From Phoronis australis (taxonomy: Eukaryota > Phoronida > Phoronidae), in NCBI GenBank assembly GCA_002633005.1, contig NMRA01000525.1, forward strand, positions 52,747 to 78,160: a DNA stretch of 25,414 nucleotides. Direction: 5' to 3'. The notes below the pieces were generated by a model, which was not told the origin of the DNA, ran no database searches, and saw only the letters and a program-made list of their open reading frames with translations. The position numbers and the translations under genes were made by a program. Shown here in pieces: positions 1-8,324 of the stretch. Position 1 is the first letter of the stretch. The number at the start of each line of letters is the position of its first letter.

Positions 1-81
1 CTATTACTGCTATTACTGCTATTACTACTATTACTGCTATTACTGCTATTACTGCTATTACTGCTATTACTACTGTTACTC
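1..81. repeat. 9-bp microsatellite/minisatellite
   Basis: The unit CTATTACTG repeats about nine times, with CTATTACTA variants. It is itself a decayed trinucleotide tract (YTA-like), and TTATTATTATTA follows at about 100-113. It is truncated by the window edge, so the full length is unknown. Confidence 0.9.
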
Positions 82-136
82 GTTATCGTTTTCCTTATCG
101 TTATTATTATTATGAATATTTTAAAATTTATTTAAC

Positions 137-183
137 GAGGACACAATACATGTTTAGCAAAGTGCTAATACATCATGGTCCTC
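137..183. repeat. imperfect hairpin of about 47 nt
   Basis: GAGGAC at 137-142 pairs with GTCCTC at 178-183, and TTAGCA pairs with TGCTAA around a 3-nt loop. The stem between them is imperfect, about 21 positions with bulges. It could be chance or a small foldback; nothing identifies it as a microRNA precursor. Confidence 0.3.
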
Positions 184-215
184 AAAGATTTTAAAATCAT
201 CTCATTTATGGTTCA

Positions 216-419
216 ATGTTCTCATCGGGCTTTCCATGGTGGAAAGCGAATGCTGTTCCAAAGGATTTTAAAGGGGTTCCCATGTTCAGCCTTAACGATA
301 TTGTGAGGAACGTCTTGAAAGCTGTGGAGGCAGAGTACGCCTACTTCTTGGAAACGAGGAGGTTGAGATTTAAAATCTTGTTTAGACGTGCACCACCTTC
401 AAAAATTGATTATTTCTAA
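216..419 (+). CDS. hypothetical 67-aa frame, not recognised
   Basis: An ATG-initiated frame whose middle (LNDIVRNVLKAVEAEYAYF) reads like a short amphipathic helix, with a basic C-terminal part (ETRRLRFKILFRRAP). No family is recognised. There is no clear Kozak context, splice site or poly(A) signal nearby. The frame is short enough to be chance in this base composition. It could instead be an exon fragment of a transposable element or host gene. Confidence 0.2.
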   Translation: MFSSGFPWWKANAVPKDFKGVPMFSLNDIVRNVLKAVEAEYAYFLETRRLRFKILFRRAPPSKIDYF

Positions 420-798
420 TCTATCGGCAAGCTTTGTATTATTTGTAAATATGACTATATCCATCTGCGGTTTGCCAAGAAGAACTGAATTTAGACCGCA
501 CTATTTTACTCGCGACTTTCATCTAAACGTGAAGATAATCACCGTGTAATAATTTTTGTCTCTTGTTGAAAATATTCCTTTTCAAAGAACTGGGGATTGT
601 TCCACGATGATGTGTAAGTTCAAATTTGCGTTAAGTTGAACTCTGGAGGCAGGCATTTTTTGAAAACTAACAATAAGTCGGCTGCGGTCACTAGGTCAAT
701 AGAATAGCTGGTAATGGACATACAAAACACGCAACAATTTTACGTGGAACGGGCTACAATATTCTTAAAAAACATTGGTGATTTAACAGAGTGATTTG
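420..798. other. no feature recognised
   Basis: AT-rich intergenic sequence. A 32-codon ATG frame lies at about 451-549, but it is too short to call. Nothing else was seen before the Harbinger terminus at 799. Confidence 0.5.
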
Positions 799-1420
799 AA
801 CCAGGGCCCGGTGCCTAATGTCAGACTCGAACTCGAACTCGGACTCGAAATCTCATTTTCAACTCGACTGGAGTCCAAACTCGAAATAGGCGTGCCTAAT
901 GTCAGACTCGAAAATTTTTTGACTCGAAATTTGGAGTTTTGACTCCAAATTTCAAGTTTGTTAAGCTAGCGTACTTGAAATCGCACTCGAAAATAAAAAA
1001 TGGCAGCCGTTAGACATTATTTAAGAAATAGAGGCAGAGAAAGGGCAGCTGCGATACGAAGACCACTTCCAGACCGACAAAACCCGTTGGAGAGCCTGAG
1101 TAGCGAGGAAGTATTCCGTAGGTACCGCTTCCTACCCAACACCATAGTCTTCATATTAAATCTAACCAATCTAAACCAATACCACAGCAACACATCGTTA
1201 CCGCCTCTTTACAAACTCCTCCTGACCCTCCGCTTCCTCGCCTCAGGCTCTCATTACACCCTCATCGGGGAATCTCTAATGTATGGAAAATCGACAGTGG
1301 GACGAGCAATCCGTTAAGTTTGCTGTGCACTGATAATGACCACCGGCCACTTTGTGGCATTTCCAACGGGAGATAGTGCAAGAATAATCAAGTGCCGGTT
1401 TTCTGAGTTGTCAGGTAAAT
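799..1420 (+). mobile_element. PIF/Harbinger DNA transposon, 5' part, truncated
   Basis: The left terminus AACCAGGGCCCGGTGCC resembles both ends of the MITE at 7239-7637 (ACC[A/T]GGGCCCGGT). Subterminal DNA is full of ACTCGAA words, as in that MITE, and contains an internal duplication (GTGCCTAATGTCAGACTCGAA at 811 and again near 892). The transposase fragment starts 200 bp inside the terminus. No matching right end was found before the LTR at 1846, so the copy is 3'-truncated or interrupted. Termini, subterminal words and ORF together support the Harbinger assignment. Confidence 0.65.
1000..1414 (+). pseudogene. Harbinger (HARBI1-like) transposase, N-terminal fragment with in-frame stop
   Basis: The first 105 residues match the PIF/Harbinger N-terminal pattern: SSEEVFRRYRFLPNTIVFIL, then PLYKLLLTLRFLASGSHYTL, then GKSTVGRAIR, the helix-turn-helix-like STVxR block of the family. 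A TAA at 1315-1317 breaks the frame. The same frame then continues with VCCAL and FVAFPTGDSARIIKCRFSEL, matching the family's FP...K..F..IAG segment. Similarity ends at CAG|GTAAAT (1412-1420), a good splice donor placed where a glycine codon would be split. The DDE catalytic core (the IDGTH block and downstream) is absent. The frame stays open to 1596, but that tail is not recognisably Harbinger. This copy cannot encode an active transposase. Confidence 0.7.
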
Positions 1421-1832
1421 ATGGATCATTTCTTAACTCAGATGTCCGAGACTGGCGACAACCAGATGATCCTTTTAGCAGTTTAAATGTACACTTACAT
1501 GAACCTCCCAGCGAGGAAACCGATAACCAATGTGGTGGGGACGAAGGAGAATTGTTGGAATGGGAAAGAAGTCTAATTGAATTTATTGGTGTTTGAGTTT
1601 TACGTTGTTATTGTTGTTGTTAATCGTTTCCGAGTTAATTGTCATTTTCTATGTAGATATTTTATTTCTATTTTATTATGATCCTACCCGTCAGGTCTTT
1701 GTGTATGTGAATTACTAGAGTTATTGATGTCATTTAAAATATCTTGAATACCTTGTTATCACGAGTTGAAGTTGTCGCTCACTGTCACTACTGTATAATT
1801 TTGATCTATGTTAAATAATATACATTAGATCT

Positions 1833-1845
1833 GAGGTTGGGGGAG
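1833..1845 (+). promoter_or_regulatory. polypurine tract preceding an LTR
   Basis: GAGGTTGGGGGAG lies directly before TGTGACGGGC. A purine run touching a TG is the normal junction between the internal region and the 3' LTR, where it primes plus-strand DNA synthesis. It indicates a 3' LTR with some internal sequence, not a solo LTR. Confidence 0.45.
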
Positions 1846-2230
1846 TGTGACGGGCGCGCCCTCCCTTTGTGAATTATAGAGTTACAGTTTCGCGCCATTT
1901 TATTACTTGACTCTTCTAATAGGGGTGTTTCATTACGTCACTCATGTCATGGACTCACCCTCACGTGCATTCGTTTAGTTATAAAAAGCCGCGCACACGC
2001 AGTTTTGGCGGGCTGTCTGGGGTTTGAAACCCGCTCCAGTCCGACTCTTAAAAACATGAGTGACGTCTTTTAAGTCTACTATAGTTTCTTCCAAAAGTTT
2101 TAGAGTTGCTTCATAGTCTCTGATAAATTCTTTCTCATAACTTCTGTTTGTAATTTTCGACAATATCAATAAAAAAGAATATATTTTTAACCAATTCAAA
2201 TCTCCTTTTACTCCTGCTTTTTAAATATCC
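1846..2230 (+). mobile_element. putative 3' LTR of a retrotransposon (Gypsy-like)
   Basis: The start TGTGACGGGCGCGCCC is typical of Gypsy-type LTRs. A TATA box (TATAAAAA, 1980-1987) lies about 135 bp in, flanked by CRE-like words (ACGTCA near 1935, TGACGTC near 2063). AATAAA at 2168-2173 is placed as an R/U5 polyadenylation signal. The right boundary is uncertain, because no CA end with target duplication could be fixed. No 5' LTR or gag-pol was found in the window; any internal region left of the tract would overlap the Harbinger fragment. Confidence 0.45.
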
Positions 2231-2252
2231 AAACTTCAAAACGACTGAGCAT

Positions 2253-2570
2253 CTATCCGTCTGGTCGACACCTGCGGTCATCCACGACACACATAAAACA
2301 CAACGCTGCATATAACACCACCGCTACATTAGAAATAGACTTCAGCTCAAACACTAACGAAAATACTGAAAATAGCAGATATGCACCCCAAGCCTGTAGC
2401 TGCTGTCTCATGCAGGCAGCAAAAAAAACTTCATTCATGAAAATATTGCGTGCACGTATTCGTGTCACGCGATCTGCGATCATCAATGACAAAAGATGAC
2501 AAACGACACCAAAACAAGCGGAGCAATCTGTGTAAGCCTGCTTCTTTAAAAAATCCTCAGTGGTGCGCAT
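2253..2570 (-). CDS. hypothetical 105-aa frame with two hydrophobic segments
   Basis: The frame has two hydrophobic stretches (around residues 19-31 and 58-95) separated by a basic Arg-rich loop (DRVTRIRARN). It stays open upstream through the hairpin at 2581-2699. No family is recognised. It overlaps the uncertain end of the LTR and may be chance or part of an unclassified repeat. Confidence 0.2.
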   Translation of the reverse strand: MRTTEDFLKKQAYTDCSACFGVVCHLLSLMIADRVTRIRARNIFMNEVFFAACMRQQLQAWGAYLLFSVFSLVFELKSISNVAVVLYAALCFMCVVDDRRCRPDG

Positions 2571-2580
2571 AGGATTGGTT

Positions 2581-2699
2581 ATACAACGTACGTGTTTGTA
2601 CCAGAGTGTTATTATATCTCGATTCGCCCTCGTTCAAATACTTTTGCATATCACGAATCTCGATATAATAACCACTGGTACAAACACGTACGTTGTATT
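2581..2699. repeat. long hairpin: 46-bp inverted repeat with 27-nt loop
   Basis: The arms at 2581-2626 and 2654-2699 are complementary over about 46 positions. There is a 24-bp block of perfect pairing at the base, then two small internal mismatches and one bulge. The shape could be a small foldback element or a long pri-miRNA-like stem. Short frames read outward from both arms begin with the same peptide (WYKHVRCIT) simply because the arms are palindromic. Confidence 0.75.
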
Positions 2700-2846
2700 A
2701 CCTCTATGTATGATATTCTTGCAGCTCACCTCTCCCGCATGCCGAAAGCATATAAAAGAGTGAAACATTCGCCTTTCCGCTTCACTGGCGAAATCCTCAC
2801 GATACATTATGCCGCAGACGTCAGCTATTTGGACTGAAATCACCAA

Positions 2847-3390
2847 TTACGCAGATTTCACAGCAATAGCCTGATATAACGTGCCCGCATTTTGACAACC
2901 ACTGACTAACGGGGATGAACTAGTTCTAAAAATACGGATATATATATATATTTTTTTTTTTTTTTACTGCAATCTTTTTTCTTTCCATTGGTAATTTACA
3001 TGTAGTTAGAATCTATGTACCTACAAAGTTTACAAACCTGAAAAGGAGAGAAAAGGATTGTTATACAGTATAGAAATTGAAGTGTGCGGAACCCAGGATC
3101 TCTAAAGAGAAACGCCACACCACTCTAGACTACCATCTGCACACAGTTACAATTCAAATAAAATTCGAAAATATAATAGATACCTTAATATATCTGACAC
3201 CTAAAATCAACACAGATAATAATGGAACCAAGACTTCGAAGAATACAACGTAAAGACAAACTGATATAGCCTAAATTACGAGAAATTGATAGAGTAGTTC
3301 TCAGTGGGGGATAACAGCAACTATGAGAACTTAGTTTACCTCAATACTTACATTGAGGTACGCGAGATGTTTGCAGAATGAAAGGTAATT
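2847..3390. other. no gene; simple repeats and a weak SINE-like trace
   Basis: The stretch holds a TA run followed by a T tract (2938-2965). A weakly tRNA-like piece on the minus strand lies at about 3082-3132: A-box-like TAGTCTAGAGTGG, a possible anticodon stem TCTC/GAGA and a poor B box GGGTTCCGCAC. No coding sequence was recognised. Confidence 0.4.
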
Positions 3391-3984
3391 ATGACATTTT
3401 TAATTGAATGTCTGCATACATGTGATTATAAGAAAAGGAAGGCTGAGAACCGAACTCTGCCGAGGCGCCATCTACCTCCATCATATTGCGACATCTTTAA
3501 TAATCCTATAGATCTCAACTGGTTGAAAACCTGTAATAGAAATGCTAGTTTCTTCTAATTGAGTCGTTTCCCCATCTACACAGTTTGTAGTAATGGTGAA
3601 ATATAAGTTGTACGCCAAACGGCAGGACAGTTCCCCGAGAAACACCATATCTCAGGAATTTGAACCCCATATTTTCGTACAACCGCCTCGCACCGTCGTT
3701 TGTAGGCATAACTCCAAGCCACATTCCTATAAATCCATTCTGACTGGCATACTCGAGAGCTGTTGTCACCAATCTTTGAGCAATTTGTCGCCTCCGAAAT
3801 TCTTTCAACACGCCGATGCATACAAGTTGTGACCATCCTGGCATATCTTTGGATCTCTCGAAAACAGCAAATCCAACAATACTTTCCCCGCTGAGGGCTA
3901 TCCAACTTTCCGTGTAGTCGCTATTTAGCATGTTTAACTGTTTATTCCACGTTTTGCTGACATAACGAAAACCAATATATGAAC
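3391..3984. repeat. segmental duplication, copy 1 (partner 21826-22414)
   Basis: This block covers the C-terminal half of the NAT8-like gene plus about 150 bp of its 3' flank. It is closely similar to 21826-22414 in the same orientation. Similarity stops abruptly at AACCAATATATGAAC on the gene's upstream side. Continuation into non-coding flank shows a DNA-level duplication, not a processed mRNA copy. Confidence 0.85.
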
Positions 3985-4246
3985 TGCGAATAAAAATCAA
4001 GGTTGTAAGCCCCAGTGCCACTGCCATTCCGTACGTCCATCCTAGCTGGAACACTGCTACGATGAACGTTGTTACAACGTAAAGCCAAGTCACCGGATGT
4101 TTCCAAACATCTCGGATGAATTGATGGAAGTAAATTTCCTTCATTCGATGATAGTTAAGTTCAGAAACCACTTTCACGTCCTCACAACTCCTCAATGGTC
4201 TAATTAGGATTTCGCATTTCTGCAACTTGTTATTGCGGTTTTTCAT
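3545..4246 (-). CDS. NAT8-like GNAT N-acetyltransferase, membrane-anchored
   Basis: This intact single-exon frame of 233 residues matches NAT8-family size and layout. An N-terminal cytosolic segment is followed by a long hydrophobic stretch (residues 53-86) and a GNAT fold. Motif A spans about 141-163 (LVCIGVLKEFRRRQIAQRL), and the NDGARRLYENMGF block (183-195) is the usual motif B. Known family members use acetyl-CoA to acetylate cysteine S-conjugates or lysines in the ER/Golgi; the substrate here is unknown. The acetyl-CoA loop normally reads [R/Q]xxGxA, but here it is RRRQIA: the glycine is replaced by glutamine. The first ATG is used because the N-terminal part is needed to complete the anchor. 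A partial paralogue lies at 22005-22414. Confidence 0.85.
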   Translation of the reverse strand: MKNRNNKLQKCEILIRPLRSCEDVKVVSELNYHRMKEIYFHQFIRDVWKHPVTWLYVVTTFIVAVFQLGWTYGMAVALGLTTLIFIRSSYIGFRYVSKTWNKQLNMLNSDYTESWIALSGESIVGFAVFERSKDMPGWSQLVCIGVLKEFRRRQIAQRLVTTALEYASQNGFIGMWLGVMPTNDGARRLYENMGFKFLRYGVSRGTVLPFGVQLIFHHYYKLCRWGNDSIRRN

Positions 4247-4494
4247 TTCAGCGGGTTGTATACAACACTAACGTAGTGAAGAGCTTCGACTACACTTAAA
4301 ACATGAGCAACACGCGTGTGTCCCCTAGGTCGAGGCCAATGTTATCGTATGCGTTGTGTTATATGCTTTGTTTCTATTACCCGTACTCTAAGTGGTGACG
4401 TTGTAGTCAACAACAAAACCAGACTATGATCTCTGGCGGTCTTGGAAGGTGATTTCGACTTATTGTCCCTGCACATATTGAATGCGATCAACAG

Positions 4495-4588
4495 GGTCAA
4501 CTAACTGACAAAAAGTGTGTGGATGCTGAAGCCCCGTGTGTGCTCTATGACTATGCAGTTCCATTCGGAGACTACACAACATTACTTG
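4495..4588 (+). CDS. possible coding exon with strong donor, not recognised
   Basis: An open frame without ATG runs from 4453 and ends CTT G|GTAAGT at 4588/4589, a near-consensus donor in phase 1. Only one in-frame AG (4493-4494) could be the acceptor. The peptide reads naturally (DAEAPCVLYDYAVPFGDYTT) with two cysteines. Two downstream acceptors fit its phase: 5232 (giving a short lysine-rich end) and 7964. No family is recognised, and chance remains a real alternative. Confidence 0.25.
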
Positions 4589-5613
4589 GTAAGTTTTTAG
4601 CAATCAGTTTCTATCAACATCGTTCGGTGATGTTATCCCCACCAGTTACCCCCACCGAATAACAGTTTTATTGAGTGGAACTAAGTGTTTCTTTTTGGAA
4701 ACTCACCCGATGCCGGGTAAGCTAGCAACACGTATTCATATTGTCCTGGGTGGGAGTGCTCCCAAAATAAGAGGTGTATGGTACGTGATGCACAGAAGTC
4801 AAGAGTGACTTTTCACAGCAGTTTCTCTTCAAAACTATGCTGTTTCCAATAAAATTCTCTAGATGAGTGAGTTTCCTTATTTTATAGTGGACCCCACCCC
4901 CAGGACCACCAGCTCAGTTATCGAATTAACATGAATAAGCCTTAATTCAGTAAATGTCGTAACATTGCATTGGAAAAAATTGACACCTAGAATGAATTTT
5001 ACTTGTTGAGATCAGAAGCACATTTTAAGTGTCGTGAAAAATACACATTGTTAAATCACTTTTAGCCTGTTTCACATATTTTAATTCAGATATTAAATAA
5101 GACTTGGGTACAAAGGTTATTAGTTTCTACACATAAACATGAAGATGAAATGTCAAGTATGTTCTGCCTTACAAAAGTAGTTTTGTCTTGTCTTTTCTTT
5201 TACAATTTGCTAATATTTCTATTCTGTTACAGGCAAGAAAAAACAACTGAAACCAACCGCCTGACCATCTATTTCACCGTTGGACAAAGTGAAAAGCAAT
5301 CCTTCAGCAATAACCTGAGAGAATTGAACGTAATTCAGAAATTCAGCACCTGATATGCCTGATTATGGACTCCCTCGCAATGTTGTTTCTTTCTGTGCTT
5401 TTTCAGTTTGCCATTTGTTTTTAAATACACTGATAATTGTTTATTCTCGAATCTTGTGCATAGCAGATTCTTATCCAGCTAGCTACAATTGAAAACATAC
5501 AATAAGACAATCGATGCAGTCACTGAATGTCATTTCCCCATAATCTGTACCAAATTGAAAAGTTTTTACCAATAGTATAAAGCCTTTCTTCTGAAAGGAA
5601 AATTTAATGTCAC
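4589..5613. other. no gene recognised; possible intron
   Basis: If the exon ending at 4588 is real, this is intron. It contains AATAAA at 4848-4853 and a good acceptor (CTGTTACAG|GC, 5232). A 67-aa frame at 5150-5353 spans that acceptor and is probably not translated as such. Nothing else was seen. Confidence 0.3.
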
Positions 5614-6147
5614 TCAGCTTTTGGCTTTCATTTCACTGGGTTCTAGTTTCAATGGCCTATAGAAGCGCTTGTAAAAAAGGTCCAGTTTCAACACGTGGCT
5701 TTCTTTCATGTAACCTCATTCAGCCTCAATAACATCCACAATTAGACCCTTGAAGGTAAACACAGCAGCATATCACTTGAATCGTTTTGAGCCCAAAATC
5801 AGACTCTGAACTAGACCAGAGTGTGACTAGGTCTTCTTTAGCTTCAGTCCCTCATGTTTCTTCCAGGAAAGGAAATAAGCTATTGTCCACACATGACTCA
5901 TTGCCTATGAAAGGGCATCCTCACCAACAAGGCTTATTTGTGTAGCAGTCAGATATAGTTCGTCTGGATACACAGACACTCCACTGGCACATTGTCTTAT
6001 GGTAACTTAGTACTGCGATTCACATTTCTCCAGGGCCACTGACTTGCACATTGTGCCATGCAGCACTGCTGGTGTGTGGAAGTGCTGTGGGAAGAGAACG
6101 GAGTAACAAAGCTTGTCTATGATACAGCTTGAAGTGGCCTTAAAATG
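5614..6147 (-). pseudogene. candidate decayed coding frame (about 178 codons, five stops), not recognised
   Basis: One minus-strand frame runs from 6147 to a TGA at 5614-5616. Internal stops lie only at 6007-6009 (TAA), 5905-5907 (TAG), 5827-5829 (TAG), 5773-5775 (TGA) and 5716-5718 (TGA). Roughly twice as many would be expected by chance. All five are one C-to-T change from Gln or Arg codons. Segments read like protein (SVYPDELYLTATQISLVGE; KESHVLKLDLFYKRFYRP). No family is recognised. It may be an old pseudogene or transposon ORF, or chance. Confidence 0.3.
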
Positions 6148-6944
6148 TCACTGAACCTGGAACAAATATTGAAATATGAATAATTAAGTACTCCAGATTG
6201 GATCAAAAATGTTATCCCTGTTTTTGAAAAATATATGGTGATTGGTTTACAGTTTCACATAAAAGTAAATAATTACTATTTTCAGAAACCAAGGGTGTAT
6301 ATAATGAGTATTGCATAAAACTGTGTCTTTATTTTTTATCCCTAGCCATAACAATTCTTTAAAGGCATCACTTGTCTGTAAAATATACAAGTTTTTTGAG
6401 ACAACTTCAAACCTTTGTTACCCATTTTCAAGCCTTTTTAATTTTGATACTTTCAGCAATTTTAAACTCAGATTACAGGTTCATGGGTCTGTCAAGCATA
6501 CTTCTAGCCTAAGGTTGAGGGAACCGTTTTTCTTCTAATAGAAGATATGAAGACTTGGGTCATTTAAAAATGATGGATAATCTTTCTGTTGTTTAAGAGT
6601 AATTACAAATCGTAAGGCACCATCAAAAATGCAATTTTCACAAAAATGGCAGTCATTTGAATTTATAACGACTTGCAACATTTCAAGGCATGAGTTAAGA
6701 CTATTCAGTCACTGTGAATTCGGAAAATGTAATATATTTTCGTGGTTTTACAATTGATACAAGTAGCAAAACAGTTTCATGAAATCAACTTGAAGGGACT
6801 TCGTGAAGGTTAAGAATTACCTCACCATGCTCTTTTCCCCAAACATGTATTACCTGTACCAAATATTACAACCCCCCATGCCAATACCCCCTCGGGACCT
6901 GAATAAGTAATTTAACAAAGTGACTTTAAAAATACCTTACTGTT
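6148..6944. other. no feature recognised
   Basis: AT-rich sequence with no frame, repeat or RNA gene that I can support. A short plus-strand frame at 6311-6538 has low-complexity, Phe/Ser-rich content and is treated as noise. Confidence 0.5.
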
Positions 6945-7145
6945 TTGCCAGGAAAACGACCCCGAACTGCGCACTTACGTAATCTTTACTACACAATGAA
7001 GAACTCATGTTGTGATATCAGAGTTATCATTGAGCTGTGCTTTTTGGGTGCTGGTGACATAGAAGTCAATCCAGGAACAGACAGTTACAGCCGATTTCAT
7101 AAAGGTGGTTTAACAAAAACCAGGTTTAAAACTTGGTCTGCCTAA
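6945..7145 (+). pseudogene. LINE (CR1-like) ORF remnant with 2A-like motif
   Basis: The 66-residue frame (no ATG; opens at a TTG) contains a hydrophobic run then GAGDIEVNPG, with the core DIEVNPG at 7056-7076. Several non-LTR retrotransposons of marine invertebrates carry 2A-like sequences of form D[V/I]ExNPGP near the start of ORF2, where they cause ribosome skipping. Here the last position is threonine instead of the required proline, so skipping should fail. A splice-acceptor-like TTTTGCCAG precedes it. No endonuclease or reverse transcriptase follows; the MITE at 7239 lies just downstream. Confidence 0.5.
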
Positions 7146-7235
7146 ACCTGGTTATTTTAGACCCGTAACTTGCATTTCAAAATGTGGTTTAAATGTCTGA
7201 AAGCCTGGTTTTGTTAGACCAGGGAGCCGGTTTAG
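7105..7235. repeat. small inverted-repeat block rich in AACCAGG/CCTGGTT
   Basis: AACCAGGTTT and AAACCTGGTT form a perfect 10-bp inverted pair (about 7120-7155). GGTTTAACAAAAACCAGG is mirrored by CCTGGTTTTGTTAGACC further right. It looks like a short foldback remnant next to the MITE. Confidence 0.4.
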
Positions 7236-7238
7236 TAA

Positions 7239-7637
7239 CACCAGGGCCCGGTCTCCAATCTTTTTACTCGAAATGGAACTCGAAATTAGGTTTGGCATTT
7301 TCTACTCTACTTTTGGGCGAACTCAAGATAAGTGTCTATTATTCTATGCTCGAGTACACAATAACTTACGTAGATAATTTATTGCCCATAGTTCACAGTT
7401 TGTAAACCCAATATTAAAGCAATAAGTTCGAGTTTGAATTCGAAATTTCGAGTTTTTACTCGAGTTTGTATCACGAATATAAGGGTCTTCAAGGGCAAAC
7501 TTGAACTAGAAACTATAATGTATTCGAGCACAGTCTGATAACCAATTACCTTAAGTTCGCACAAAAGGAGCAGAGAAATTGCCAAAAATAGTTTCGAGTT
7601 CGTTTCAAGTACAAAGATTAGAGACCGGGCCCAGGTT
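7239..7637. mobile_element. Harbinger-type MITE with long terminal inverted repeats
   Basis: The left end CACCAGGGCCCGGTCTCC and the reverse complement of the right end AACCTGGGCCCGGTCTCT match, and similarity between the arms extends inwards about 130 bp. TAA flanks both sides (7236-7238 and 7638-7640), fitting the 3-bp TWA target duplication of Harbinger elements. The element has no ORF of its own. Ends and ACTCGAA-type subterminal words are shared with the transposase-bearing copy at 799, so that family probably mobilised it. Confidence 0.75.
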
Positions 7638-7956
7638 TAAAGTACCTAAGCCACCCTGCTGTGTCGACCTGGATAAACCCAACAAAGAAACTATTGAAGT
7701 GCTTCAATAAAACCTTGATCACGTCGGTATACAATGGCACACACTTGTAGAATCAGTGTAGACATTTGCGAAAAAGGTCTAAAAGCTTTTCTCATGAGGT
7801 AAAATGTAATGTCTGTGCCCAACACACGTACACACATTAAAGTACATGCTAACCATTAGCCGCAACATGATGATTGTCCAAATTTATTTTTGTGCCATTT
7901 TAATGTTTATTTTTCGTGGCCAAAGGGGGGACAATACCTCTTCCCTGCAACATTAA

Positions 7957-8296
7957 ATCGGAGACCAATGGAGGTGGACCTCTGAAGAATCAGATGATGC
8001 TGTCTTCAGTCAAGACCGTAGCACTTATGACGGCGACGCCCTACTCGACCAGTCGTATTCTGAGGAATCCGCAGAACACCATCCAGCACGTACTGGTCTA
8101 CACATAGGCGGATCCAAGTGGGTCAAGGGGTCTGGACCCCCTTTTCCCTTCATTTTAGTGAAATCAAATCTATAATTTTCAAATTGTTGACTTGATCCCC
8201 CCTTTTAAAAAGTCCTTGACCGACCCCACCCCCTTAAAAATCGTGAATCCGCCACTGCTACTCTTGATCTTGTGTCGTCGTAAAACTGAATATTGA
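7957..8296 (+). pseudogene. coding-like frame interrupted by a 155-bp element, unrecognised
   Basis: After a TAA at 7954-7956 a frame of locally higher GC reads as an acidic, Ser-rich peptide (DQWRWTSEESDDAVFSQDR, later YSEESAEHH). It enters the repeat element at 8103. Beyond that element the same frame resumes and stops at TGA 8294-8296. A double AATAAA signal follows at 8356-8365, as in a terminal exon. CGGAG|AC at 7963/7964 could be an acceptor whose phase fits the exon ending at 4588. An overlapping 63-aa frame (7916-8107) is the alternative reading. Function unknown. Confidence 0.3.
8103..8257. mobile_element. short non-autonomous DNA element, GGCGGATCC-type ends
   Basis: The left end CATAGGCGGATCC and reverse-complemented right end CAGTGGCGGATTC match. 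The body is C/G-homopolymer rich (GGACCCCC, GATCCCCCC). Flanks CTACA (8098-8102) and CTACT (8258-8262) suggest a 5-bp target duplication with one change. Related elements lie at 15073-15314 and, as an end fragment, at 24001. Confidence 0.6.
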
Positions 8297-8324
8297 AAAT
8301 AGTTCATTGTGGTATATGAATGCG

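Noticed and set aside
1415-1596. Extension of the Harbinger frame to 1596
   Set aside because: No Harbinger similarity after the donor-like site; it may be intron or retrotransposon sequence, so it is not annotated as transposase.
3576-3905. 109-aa minus-strand frame and the plus-strand frame at 3593-3832
   Set aside because: Shadows of the NAT8-like gene in other frames.
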